From NCBI GenBank assembly GCA_030530775.1, contig JAUMUG010000001.1, positions 1 through 64,000 on the forward strand: a stretch of 64,000 nucleotides of DNA, read 5' to 3'. Position numbers and translations under genes: made by a program. How positions within the stretch are numbered: position 1 is the first letter of the stretch; every line of letters starts with the position of its first letter. This stretch comes from Lautropia sp. GTDB lineage: Bacteria > Pseudomonadota > Gammaproteobacteria > Burkholderiales > Burkholderiaceae_E. Shown here one piece after another: positions 17,211-25,750 of the stretch. The notes beneath the pieces are model-generated. The model did not search any database. It worked only from the letters and a program-made list of their open reading frames with translations, and was not told the origin of the DNA.

Positions 17211-17578
17211 GCAAGACGACTCCGTAAGAGGAAGAAGGGCGGTTTTCCGACAGATCAGTTGAAATGAGCGGTCCAGACATGTTTTTACGGTGGTAGCCAC
17301 ATCACAGACAGCGGCCTCATCGGCGCTGGCTTCATCGCCCGAACGCCCCGCCGACCAACCGGAGCACCGAACGACTGCACCACTGTACGACCAACTGGAC
17401 GACCGGACTACCGAGGCTCAGGATTTCGACAGCCTGCCGAAAGGACTCCGAGGCATGGCAAAGGCCGCAGACCCCATCCAGCCACGACGGCGTATTTTGC
17501 ACCCGCTTTCCGTTCCATGGCACGCTCGATGGCGCCGTATCGATCACAGACTGGACCCACCAGAAGCCGTGCCGGCCT
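17211..17578. other. Upstream region of metX
   Basis: About 370 bases between the ptsI stop and the metX start, both genes leftward. The metX promoter must be here. I looked for a SAM-type or SAH riboswitch and saw none; no clear operator is visible. Confidence 0.45.
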
Positions 17579-19309
17579 TCACGATGTCTGCCCTCCGGCA
17601 CCCAGCGCCGCCAACCCGGCCCGGACGATCGCCTGATCATCCTGCACCAGCAACCGCCGGACCTGCGCCACCAGGGCCTGGGCGTCGGTGTCGAGCACCA
17701 ACCGCTTGACCCGCAGCAGACGGGCGGGACTCATCGAAAACGAACGCAGGCCCATGCCCAGCAACAGCCGGGTGGCCTGGGTGTCGCCCGCCATCTCACC
17801 GCAGACACCGACGGGAACGCCGGCCTTACGGGCTGCACGGATTGTCAGCGCGATCAGACGCAGCACCGCCGGATGGAATTCGTCGTAGAGATGGGCGATC
17901 CGGTTGTCGGTCCGGTCGATGGCCAGGGTGTATTGCACCAGATCGTTGGTGCCGATCGACAGGAAAGCGAGTTTGCGCGCAAAGGTGCCTGCCGACAAGG
18001 CCGCCGCCGGCACTTCGATCATGCCGCCCACCGGCACATGATCGGCAATCCGCTCGCCGCGCCCGCGCAATTGATCCCGCGCCTGCGCCAGCAGCGTCAG
18101 GGCCGCATCCACTTCCAACGGCTGCGACAGCATCGGCAACATGATCCGCAGAGGCCCGTGGGCCGAAGCCCGCAGCAACGCCCGCAGCTGCACCAGAAAT
18201 ATCTCGGGCTCGGCCAGGCTGAAACGAATGGCCCGCCGCCCCAGCACCGAGGCATCGGCCGGAATCAGGGCCTGCGCGGGTAGCACCTTGTCGGCCCCGA
18301 CGTCGATGGTCCGGACCGTGACCGGCCTGCCCTGCATCGCCAACAGCGCCTCACGATAGGCGCGATACTGTTCTTCTTCATTGGGCAGCTGGCTGCGGTT
18401 CAAAAACAGAAACTCCGAGCGGAACAGACCGATGGCCTCGGCCCCCCGTCGCAAGGCCTCGTGCGCCTCCTCGGGCTGCTCGATATTGGCCGCCAGTGTC
18501 ACGGCACATCCATCGCGGGTCACACAAGGCACGTCGACCAGACGGCTCAGCCGTTCGGCCTCTTCGGCCACCTGCCGCAGCCGGTCGCGATAGCGGCGCA
18601 GCACCGCTTCGTCCGGTGCCACGATGATTTCGCCGTTGTCACCATCCAGAATCAGAAAATCGCCGTCCTGGACGTGCTGTGCCACCCCCGGCACCCCGAC
18701 CACGGCGGGCACATTCAGACTGCGCGCCAGAATCGCACTGTGCGAATGCGTGCCGCCCCGCTCGAAAACGAAACCGCGCGCGCCCTTGAGCTGCAGCATA
18801 TCCGCCGGCTGCAAATCCTGCGCCACAAAGATCAGCGACTCATCCGAAGCCGGCGGGATCACCGACAGCTGACTGCCCGCCAGCGCCTTCAGCACCCGTT
18901 CGGCCACCTGTTCCACATCCCGCCCCCGTTCCTTCAGGTAGGGGTCTTCGATGGCACGGAACTGAGCGGCCAACTCCTCGGCCATCTCCGAAATGGCCCA
19001 TTCGACATTGATCAGCGACGAGCGCACCTTGTCGCAGGCCGCCTCGAACAGCGCGGAATCGTGCAACAGCATCAGCTGAACGTCCAGCAGCGCCTTGGCC
19101 TCGGCCGGCGCGTCTTCGGGCAGTTGCTCGGCCACCGCCTGCAATTCATCGTTGACCGCGATGCCTGCCTGGGTCATGCGCTCGATTTCGGCCTCGACCG
19201 TCTCGGCCGTGACATGATAGCGGGGCACATCGATCAGCCCGCTTTCGAGCACACAGGCCCGGCCCAACACCAGCCCTCCTCCGGCCGAATGGCCCGACAG
19301 CTTCAGCAT
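17579..19309 (-). CDS. ptsI: PTS enzyme I (phosphoenolpyruvate-protein phosphotransferase)
   Basis: Transfers the phosphoryl group from PEP to HPr. The 576-residue protein has the phospho-histidine motif GGTHSHSAI with His190, GLFRSEFLFL in the PEP barrel, a GTNDLVQYTLAIDR block, and the active-site Cys in VGVCGEMAGD. It lies downstream of ptsH with a 7-nt overlap. No sugar-specific EIIB/EIIC is linked. A second EI domain is present in fruB, so this one probably belongs to the regulatory EIIA(Man)-HPr branch found in Burkholderiales. Confidence 0.95.
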   Translation of the reverse strand: MLKLSGHSAGGGLVLGRACVLESGLIDVPRYHVTAETVEAEIERMTQAGIAVNDELQAVAEQLPEDAPAEAKALLDVQLMLLHDSALFEAACDKVRSSLINVEWAISEMAEELAAQFRAIEDPYLKERGRDVEQVAERVLKALAGSQLSVIPPASDESLIFVAQDLQPADMLQLKGARGFVFERGGTHSHSAILARSLNVPAVVGVPGVAQHVQDGDFLILDGDNGEIIVAPDEAVLRRYRDRLRQVAEEAERLSRLVDVPCVTRDGCAVTLAANIEQPEEAHEALRRGAEAIGLFRSEFLFLNRSQLPNEEEQYRAYREALLAMQGRPVTVRTIDVGADKVLPAQALIPADASVLGRRAIRFSLAEPEIFLVQLRALLRASAHGPLRIMLPMLSQPLEVDAALTLLAQARDQLRGRGERIADHVPVGGMIEVPAAALSAGTFARKLAFLSIGTNDLVQYTLAIDRTDNRIAHLYDEFHPAVLRLIALTIRAARKAGVPVGVCGEMAGDTQATRLLLGMGLRSFSMSPARLLRVKRLVLDTDAQALVAQVRRLLVQDDQAIVRAGLAALGAGGQTS

Positions 19310-19596
19310 CCACTGCCCCCCGGTGTGTCTTCGCCGAAGCCGGATTCGATCAGCCCGGTCAGTGCCTGTAGCGCCTCGTCCTCATCCTCGCCGTCGACTT
19401 CGATATGCAGCGTGCTGCCGCAGGCTGCAGCCAGCATCATCACACCCATGATGCTCTTGCCATTGACCCGCCGACCGGTGCCCCCCTTGGTGAGCCAGAC
19501 ACCGCTCTTGAAGCGGGTTGCCAGTTGCGTCAGCGCAGCCGACGGCCGGGCATGCACCCCCAGACGGTTGACCACCCGCACCTCGGCCGTCTTCAT
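19303..19596 (-). CDS. ptsH: Phosphocarrier protein HPr
   Basis: A 97-residue HPr. The catalytic histidine is in VNRLGVHARPSA (His15), and KSIMGVM around residue 48 contains the position equivalent to the regulatory Ser46. It carries phosphate from enzyme I to the EIIA domain encoded just upstream. It is overlapped on both sides, 4 nt with the EIIA gene and 7 nt with ptsI, so the three genes form a tight operon. Confidence 0.95.
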   Translation of the reverse strand: MKTAEVRVVNRLGVHARPSAALTQLATRFKSGVWLTKGGTGRRVNGKSIMGVMMLAAACGSTLHIEVDGEDEDEALQALTGLIESGFGEDTPGGSGC

Positions 19597-20015
19597 GAAT
19601 CCTCCGAACTCTTCTGACCCAGGAGTCCGGCATCCACCATGCCTATGCCCTCCGCAGCATCGCGCAGCACCAAAGCCTCCAACTCATCCAATGACAGTCG
19701 TGCCCGGTAACTGAATACCTTGAGCAGCATCGGCAGATTGACCCCGTAGAACACGCTGATGCGTCCCGGGTCTGCCAGCTGCACCGCAATCCGGGCCGGC
19801 GTGGCGCCATACAGATCGGTCAGCACCACCTGCCCACTGCCATCATTGATGCGCGCCGCCAGAGAACGCGCCGCCTGCAGGGCCTGGTCGGGGTCTTCAT
19901 CGGGAATGATGTCGAGCGCTGCCGCCTGTATCGGCAAACCACGATAGATATGCCGGCAACAGCCCAGCAGCGCCGTGGCCAGCGGTTGATGGGCGACGAT
20001 CAAGACGGAAATCAT
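19593..20015 (-). CDS. PTS EIIA component, mannose type
   Basis: A 140-residue EIIA of the mannose/fructose family. His9 in LIVAHQPLA is the phosphorylation site, and DLYGATPARIA is the conserved loop. There is no linked EIIB, EIIC or EIID, so it is more likely a regulatory phospho-acceptor than part of a sugar permease. The arrangement with gshB upstream and ptsH-ptsI downstream is common in Burkholderiales. It overlaps gshB by 4 nt. Confidence 0.9.
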   Translation of the reverse strand: MISVLIVAHQPLATALLGCCRHIYRGLPIQAAALDIIPDEDPDQALQAARSLAARINDGSGQVVLTDLYGATPARIAVQLADPGRISVFYGVNLPMLLKVFSYRARLSLDELEALVLRDAAEGIGMVDAGLLGQKSSEDS

Positions 20016-20992
20016 CCGACCCCGTCCAGAGCGGAACCTGCCGTCCGATCAGCCGCCACACGCTGCTCGAGGCGTTCGATGAAGAAAGCCGGGACATCGA
20101 AACCCGTCTGAGCGGTGATTTCCATGAAACCGGTCGGACTGGTGACATTGATTTCGGTCAGGCTGTCACCGATGACATCCAGCCCCACCAGGAACAAGCC
20201 GCGGGCAGCCAGGATCGGCGCCAGATATTCGGCAATTTCCCGATCACGCGCCGACAGTGGCCGTGCCACCGGCTTGCCGCCGGCCGCCATGTTGCCGCGC
20301 GCCTCGCCCACCTTCGGAATGCGCGCCAGCGCATGGGGCACCACCTGCCCGTCGATCAGCAGAATGCGCTTGTCCCCGGCCGAAATCGCCGGCAGGTAGC
20401 GCTGTGCCATCACCGTGCGGGCACCAAACCGGTTCATCGTTTCCAGAATCACCGACAGATTGGGATCATCCTGGCGCACACGGAAGATCGATGCACCGCC
20501 CATGCCATCGAGCAGTTTCAGTACCGCCTCGCCATGCCGGGTCACGAAGGCGCGCACCCGGGCCGGATCGCGGGTCACCAGCACATCGGTGATGAGCCGG
20601 GGAAATTCGGTAATGGAGAATTTTTCATTATGGCTGCGAATGGCAACCGGATCGTTGTAGACCCGTGCCCCCTGCGCCACCGCACGCTCCAGCATATAGG
20701 TGGAATAGACATATTCCATGTCGAAGGGCGGATCCTTGCGCATCAGCACCGCGTCGAAACGGCCGAGCGGCTCGACCCGGGGCTCGTCCGGACGATACCA
20801 GGGTTTGCTGTCTCCGGTCAGCTGCAGCGGTGTCACCTCCGCCACCACCTTGCCTTCATCCAGCGCAAGACCTGCCTGCAGGCAACCATAGACCCGATGC
20901 CCGCGCGCAACCGCCGCCCGCATCATGGCGATACTGGTTTCCTTCTCCGGTTTCAGCGTATCGAAGGGGTCGAGGATAAAGAGAATGTCCAT
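20012..20992 (-). CDS. gshB: Glutathione synthetase
   Basis: Joins gamma-glutamylcysteine and glycine with ATP. The 326-residue protein has the GshB N-terminal domain (MDILFILDPFDTLKPEKETS, with the MRKDPPFD block near residue 90) and an ATP-grasp domain containing KLLDGMGGASIFRV and VTSPTGFMEI. The start at 20992 gives the canonical first residues; the longer frame does not fit. It is the first gene of a four-gene string with EIIA, HPr and EI. Confidence 0.95.
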   Translation of the reverse strand: MDILFILDPFDTLKPEKETSIAMMRAAVARGHRVYGCLQAGLALDEGKVVAEVTPLQLTGDSKPWYRPDEPRVEPLGRFDAVLMRKDPPFDMEYVYSTYMLERAVAQGARVYNDPVAIRSHNEKFSITEFPRLITDVLVTRDPARVRAFVTRHGEAVLKLLDGMGGASIFRVRQDDPNLSVILETMNRFGARTVMAQRYLPAISAGDKRILLIDGQVVPHALARIPKVGEARGNMAAGGKPVARPLSARDREIAEYLAPILAARGLFLVGLDVIGDSLTEINVTSPTGFMEITAQTGFDVPAFFIERLEQRVAADRTAGSALDGVG

Positions 20993-21715
20993 GAGCAATC
21001 CAGGATCAGCAATGGCAGACGAAGGATCCGGGCACGGGCAGACCCACAAAGACAGAAAAAGCCCACGGAACGTATAGGCCTTTGCCTTCCATCGGTCCTT
21101 ACGTTTCCGCCGTACCGCGCAGTGACCGATACAGCCATTCTAGACATGATGTCCTGACCTGCCCAGCCTAGACCTAAATGCACGCAGGTCATGTCGAGGT
21201 CGGATTCGCTCCCTCACACAGGACCACATCGGGCAGGCAGACCATGAAAAGAGCATATCGTAAATGTCATTCATCCGAATCCGAGTTCGGCCGGGACAGG
21301 CCGCACCCGCATTCCACGCGGCTCCGTTGCCGGATCGCAGCGGGAGAGACAGAACTGTGCGTGTAGAAGAAGCATGGAGCCAGGGACGGCAAAGGCGGGG
21401 GTCCGTGCCGTGTCGTGACGGATCAGGCGGACACACCCAGGCCACGGCGGATGCATCGCCGGCCGCACGCTCGGGGCCGCGAGGAGATCCGGGCTAGTCC
21501 AGACGGCCAGGGCAGCGCTGAAGCCCCCGCCGGAAGCGCGTACCATGCCGACATGCCCGACCCATGGTCACACCAGCAACCATACTGCCCCGGGCAGATG
21601 CAGAAACAGCCTGGCGGACGAGTACAGAGACATTCACTCCGGCCACGCCACGTCCCCGTGGCAAGCCCCATCCGCCCCCATCGACAACCCTTCCAACCAA
21701 ACCAGGAACCACGAC
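20993..21715. other. Gene-free stretch between divergent gshB and ubiK
   Basis: About 720 bases with several short open frames on both strands, none with a recognisable domain or better codon pattern than chance in GC-rich DNA. The section near 21240-21280 is slightly AT-richer and may hold a promoter. No RNA gene or terminator was recognised. It is unusually long for this compact window, so a small RNA cannot be excluded. Confidence 0.4.
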
Positions 21716-21991
21716 ATGGAAAAACAACAGGCCTTCTTCCAAGAGTTTCAGGACAAGCTGATGACCCTGTTCCGCTCCAGCCCCGCTGCCGACCTGGAAC
21801 GTAACCTCAAAGCACTGATGGCTCAGACCTTCAACAGACTGGAGCTGGTCAGCCGCGAAGAATTCGATGTCCAGGTCGCGCTGCTGCAATCACTGCAGGA
21901 ACGCGTCGAAACCCTCGAGGCCAAACTGGCCGCCCAACGGGACTCCTCGGCCGACACCCCCGATGCCTCTCGAAACACACGGACATCATGA
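21716..21991 (+). CDS. ubiK: Ubiquinone biosynthesis accessory factor UbiK
   Basis: A 91-residue protein of the BMFP/YqiC family: an amphipathic N-terminal helix containing FFQEFQDKLMTLF, and a C-terminal coiled coil with SREEFDVQVALLQSLQERVE. UbiK helps the membrane-associated Ubi complex in aerobic ubiquinone synthesis. It overlaps the comM start by 4 nt (ATGA), so both are translated together. Confidence 0.88.
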   Translation: MEKQQAFFQEFQDKLMTLFRSSPAADLERNLKALMAQTFNRLELVSREEFDVQVALLQSLQERVETLEAKLAAQRDSSADTPDASRNTRTS

Positions 21992-23679
21992 ACACTCTGG
22001 CGGTTGTCCATAGCCGGGCGCTGTTCGGTCTATCGGCGCCATCAGTCTCCGTCGAAGTCCACCTCGCCAACGGGTTGCCTGCCTTCAACATCGTCGGCCT
22101 GCCCGAGACCTCGGTTCGAGAAAGCCGTGAACGGGTCCGTGCCGCGCTGCTGCAGAGCGGGGTGGTTTTTCCCAACCATCGCATCACCGTCAACCTGGCG
22201 CCCGCCGATCTGCCCAAGGAATCCGGGCGCTTCGACCTACCGATTGCCATCGGCATTGCCGCCGCCAGCGGTATGATTCCGCTCGATGCGCTGAACGATG
22301 TCGAATTAGTCGGCGAACTATCACTGTCCGGTGAGCTGCGACCGATCCGCGCAGCGCTGGCCGTGGCCGCCGGCGTCTTCGAATCGGCACGGCCACGCTC
22401 CTTGATCCTGCCGGCCGCCAACTTGGACGAAGCCCGGCAAAGCGGTCTGAGCCGGCTCTACGGTGCCCGTACACTGACCGAGATCATCCGACACCTCGAT
22501 GGCAGCCAGCCTCTGCCTCCCTCCACCGACACCGCCTGCGCATCCAGTGGATACGACGAAATCGGCGTCTGGGACGATGCGCCGGACATGGCCGATGTGA
22601 TCGGCCAGACGCTGGCCCGCCGTGCCCTGGAAATTTCAGCAAGCGGCCTGCATCCGCTGCTGCTGTCCGGCTCGCCCGGCACAGGCAAGAGTCTGCTGGC
22701 CCAGCGTCTGCCCGGACTGCTGCCCCGACTGACCCCCGAGGAAGCGCTGCAAACCGCCATGATCCGTTCGGCCAGCGGCCGGCCAACGGGACATCTCGAT
22801 CACCGGCCACCACTGCTGTGTCCTCATCACACCATCACGGCGGCCGGATTACTGGGTGGCGGTCACCCCCCGCGCCCGGGCGATATCTCACTGGCACACC
22901 GAGGCGTGCTCTTTCTCGACGAACTGGCCGAGTTCAAACGTGCCGTCATCGAAGCACTGCGCGAGCCATTGGAAACCGGCCGGATCACCCTGAGCCGGGG
23001 CACCCACAGCGAGACCTTTCCAGCCCGCTTTCTGCTGATAGGCGCCACCAATCCCTGTCCCTGCGGGCATCTGGGTGACCCGAGCCGCCCCTGCCGCTGC
23101 ACACCGGCGCAGATTCGCCGCTATCAGGCACGGATTTCGGGGCCGCTGCTGGAGCGCTTCGATCTGGGCGTGACCATGGTCCGCGAAACGACGCTGCCGA
23201 GCGCCCGATCCGACACCACAGGAACATTGCACACTACCGGTACGATCGGTTCCGCCGACACGGCATCCTCAGTCGGCACGGATTCTGACGCCCCATCCAC
23301 GGCCGGCTCGAAGACCGGCCCGGCCACCAGAGCCGACCATCTTCCCGATACCCACCTTGCGCCCGAAAGCAGCGCCAGCATCGCCCGACGGGTGCAGGCG
23401 GCCCACCACCGGCAGCAACGGCGCCAAGGCTGCTGCAATGCCCATCTGCCGGCCAGCCGCTTCGACGCCTGCCTGGGCCTGCAATCCCAGACACGGGAAC
23501 TTCTGGCACAGGCGGCCGAGCGTTTCTGCTGGTCCCTGCGCAGCCAGCACAAAGCCCTGCGTGTGGCTCGTACCATCGCCGACCTGGAAGGCAGCGATAC
23601 GCTGAGCCCGGCCCACTTGGCCGAAGCGATGGCACTGCGCCGGTCGCTGGACCACTGGCATGCCGAAGCGTGCGCCTGA
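21988..23679 (+). CDS. comM: ComM/YifB-family AAA+ helicase, with a low-complexity insertion
   Basis: A 563-residue protein of the Mg-chelatase-like ComM family, a hexameric helicase that promotes branch migration during integration of transformed DNA. The N-terminal Lon-like fold starts MNTLAVVHSRALFG. GSPGTGKSLLAQRLPG is Walker A, FLDELAEF is Walker B, and CPCGHLGDPSRPCRC is a Cys-rich loop. Between about residues 405 and 465 there is an insertion rich in Thr, Ser, Gly and Ala (around positions 23205-23370) that is absent from the usual ~500-residue proteins. It follows ubiK with a 4-nt overlap. Confidence 0.93.
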   Translation: MNTLAVVHSRALFGLSAPSVSVEVHLANGLPAFNIVGLPETSVRESRERVRAALLQSGVVFPNHRITVNLAPADLPKESGRFDLPIAIGIAAASGMIPLDALNDVELVGELSLSGELRPIRAALAVAAGVFESARPRSLILPAANLDEARQSGLSRLYGARTLTEIIRHLDGSQPLPPSTDTACASSGYDEIGVWDDAPDMADVIGQTLARRALEISASGLHPLLLSGSPGTGKSLLAQRLPGLLPRLTPEEALQTAMIRSASGRPTGHLDHRPPLLCPHHTITAAGLLGGGHPPRPGDISLAHRGVLFLDELAEFKRAVIEALREPLETGRITLSRGTHSETFPARFLLIGATNPCPCGHLGDPSRPCRCTPAQIRRYQARISGPLLERFDLGVTMVRETTLPSARSDTTGTLHTTGTIGSADTASSVGTDSDAPSTAGSKTGPATRADHLPDTHLAPESSASIARRVQAAHHRQQRRQGCCNAHLPASRFDACLGLQSQTRELLAQAAERFCWSLRSQHKALRVARTIADLEGSDTLSPAHLAEAMALRRSLDHWHAEACA

Positions 23680-23821
23680 AGCCGGGCACATGCTTCGGTG
23701 CCACCGCGACCCCAAGCCCTTGGCAAAGCGCAGCATCATGCATCATGATGACAGATACTCGAACCGTACCAATCGCGCAGGGCGCAAGCCTGCGCCTGTG
23801 ACCAGGGTCAGGAGAACCGTG

Positions 23822-24139
23822 ATGTTGTTTGAATTCCGCAGCCGGGCCACCGGCACCGTGACGATGACCCATCAGAATGGCAAGGAGATTCTGTCCATCA
23901 TCGGCAAAAGCGCAGACTCGACCGGGATCATCACAGTGGCCCAGATTCCCGGAGCCATCGCCGCACTGAAAACCGCTGCCGCCCACGAAAAAGAGCCCCC
24001 ACCACCGTCCGACCGGGACGAAGACGACGATGACACACCGCGCGAGCCCTTCGTCAGCCTGAAACAGCGGACCCTCCCGCTGATCGAACTGCTCGAACGG
24101 GCCAGGGCAGCCGATGTCGACGTGACCTGGGGCGTGTAG
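23822..24139 (+). CDS. DUF1840-family protein
   Basis: A 105-residue protein typical of betaproteobacterial DUF1840. It has an LFEFRSRATGTVTM start, a short conserved ILSIIGK segment, an acidic/proline-rich linker of about 25 residues in the middle, and the ending block of LKQRTLPLIELLERA. Function is unknown. The ATG at 23822 is chosen because the conserved N-terminus begins there. It lies 140 bases downstream of comM. Confidence 0.85.
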   Translation: MLFEFRSRATGTVTMTHQNGKEILSIIGKSADSTGIITVAQIPGAIAALKTAAAHEKEPPPPSDRDEDDDDTPREPFVSLKQRTLPLIELLERARAADVDVTWGV

Positions 24140-24216
24140 GACGGAAAAAAGTCCGGGTCACTGGCGTCGACCACAACGCCGCCACGCGATGCCGGCCGTA
24201 CGCCATAGGATCCCTT

Positions 24217-24921
24217 TCAGCGTCGAATGGCGCCGCCGCGATGATCCGGGACGATCTCCACCCCCTGGGCCGCCAGTTCTTGATGGATACGGAACGCTCC
24301 CCAGGCATCATGGGCGGCGTAGCGGTACTGCGCCGCACTCAGGGGCTGACGCGACCAGTCCGACTTGCCGATGGTCTTCGATTTCTCGAAATAGCGCCCG
24401 AAAGTCAGCGCCACCGCCATGCGAATGCCGGTCGAATGCCGGTAACCCAGCCGTCGGTAAACACTGTCCAGATCGATCAGTGCGACCGGCGGTTTTCCAA
24501 GCCGGACATTCAGCAGCATACGGTCCGCATCCAGCCCGAATCCCACTTTCCACAACGCGGGCAAGGTTGTCAGAATGCCGACGGCCTGCACACAGCGCGG
24601 ATCGTGCATCGAAAACAGCCAGGCCTGCCCGGCCACGGCAAACTGCACCAGATGGGGACCGTCCTGCGTTTGGCCACGCACGAAAACGGGCTTGGATTCG
24701 GTATCGAAACCGACCACCGGATAGGCGGCGATTTCCTCGGCGACAGCGGCTGCCAGATCTGGTTCGACCACCCGTATGGCATCATCCGACAGGCGCTCGA
24801 AGGGTGGAAGCGCCTGAATTTCCTCTCGGGAAGGCAAAGGCCTGAGCGGCGTTTTGCGCCGCGAGCCGGAACGTACACGCCTGCCCGGACTTTGCCGTCC
24901 TGTGCCACCGGCAGTGCCCAT
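24217..24921 (-). CDS. RNase D-like DEDDy 3'-5' exonuclease
   Basis: The DnaQ-like exonuclease fold is visible with all metal-binding residues: D and E in VGFDTESKP, D in VGFGLDADR, and Y/D in RYAAHDAWGAFRI, which is the DEDDy pattern. The catalytic domain fills most of the protein and no HRDC domain is present, so it is shorter than full RNase D and may trim RNA or DNA. An ATG at 24921 (234 residues) is chosen; the frame remains open to an ATG at 25005, which would add 28 low-complexity residues. Confidence 0.85.
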   Translation of the reverse strand: MGTAGGTGRQSPGRRVRSGSRRKTPLRPLPSREEIQALPPFERLSDDAIRVVEPDLAAAVAEEIAAYPVVGFDTESKPVFVRGQTQDGPHLVQFAVAGQAWLFSMHDPRCVQAVGILTTLPALWKVGFGLDADRMLLNVRLGKPPVALIDLDSVYRRLGYRHSTGIRMAVALTFGRYFEKSKTIGKSDWSRQPLSAAQYRYAAHDAWGAFRIHQELAAQGVEIVPDHRGGAIRR

Positions 24922-25187
24922 CCATTCACCCCGCCGTGCAGCAAAAGTACGGTCCGAGGCCGGCGGTGAAGCGAGAGGAGAAAACAGAGGTGGGCTGCAT
25001 TCCAAGGTCCAAAACGAAGAAGGGTGATTCTATCGAACCTACGACTTACTCGCCTTCACCAGACATGCCCGGGCTGAGCAGGTAACATCATTGATTGAAG
25101 ATGGTTAATATCCGTGTCATAGGATGTTCTGCATCCCGACAGGCTCACCGACACGCCCCCCGGGGCTCTTTTAGAGGCGATTAACAC

Positions 25188-25613
25188 ATGGCCAAGATAC
25201 TCATACCCATCGATGGCTCCGAACCGGCGCTACGCGCGCTGGAATGGGTCATCGATCAGATCCGGAGTGGCGCCCCGCATTCCGTGGCGCTGCTCAATGT
25301 TCAGCCAGAGATTCTCACTGGCCATGCCCGCGCCTATTTCAGCAAGACCGACCTGGACGCCTTCATGAACGAAGAGGCCACGAAGGCACTGGCAGCTGCT
25401 GAACAGCTGCTCAAGGACGCTGGTATTCCCTTCGAATCCGGCTATGACCGTGGGTATGCACCGGAAGTGATCGCTGCGCGCGCCAAAGAAGGGAAGTTCG
25501 ATCAGATCGTCATGGGTACGCGGGGGCTGAACCGGATCGCGGGTCTGCTTCTCGGCTCCGCGGCCACGGGTGTCCTGCACCTCGTCGATATCCCCGTAAC
25601 CTTGATCAAATAA
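25188..25613 (+). CDS. Universal stress protein, UspA family
   Basis: A 141-residue single Usp domain. It begins ILIPIDGSEPALRAL and has the ATP-binding loop pattern G-x2-G-x9-G-S/T as MGTRGLNRIAGLLLGSAATG near the C-terminus. Such proteins bind ATP and accumulate under stress; no specific role can be assigned. It is a single gene with its own upstream region (25006-25187), which includes the AT-rich patch TTGATTGAAGATGG near 25091. Confidence 0.92.
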   Translation: MAKILIPIDGSEPALRALEWVIDQIRSGAPHSVALLNVQPEILTGHARAYFSKTDLDAFMNEEATKALAAAEQLLKDAGIPFESGYDRGYAPEVIAARAKEGKFDQIVMGTRGLNRIAGLLLGSAATGVLHLVDIPVTLIK

Positions 25614-25750
25614 CAGCCATTGATCTGAGGCGCCCGTCGCCGTCTCGGCACTGAAACGGCAGTCCGGCGGGAACGTCGTCAGCCCTCGATGAACGCTGTC
25701 GTTGTTGAAGGGTGTTCTGACTGGCTGGATTCATTTCTACGATAAGAACG

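Noticed and set aside
17211-17330. Possible SAM-type riboswitch before metX
   Set aside because: No recognisable conserved core or paired stems.
25652-25659. TGAAACGG upstream of fruB, resembling half of a Cra/FruR operator
   Set aside because: Only a half site; no dyad partner and no LacI-type regulator nearby.
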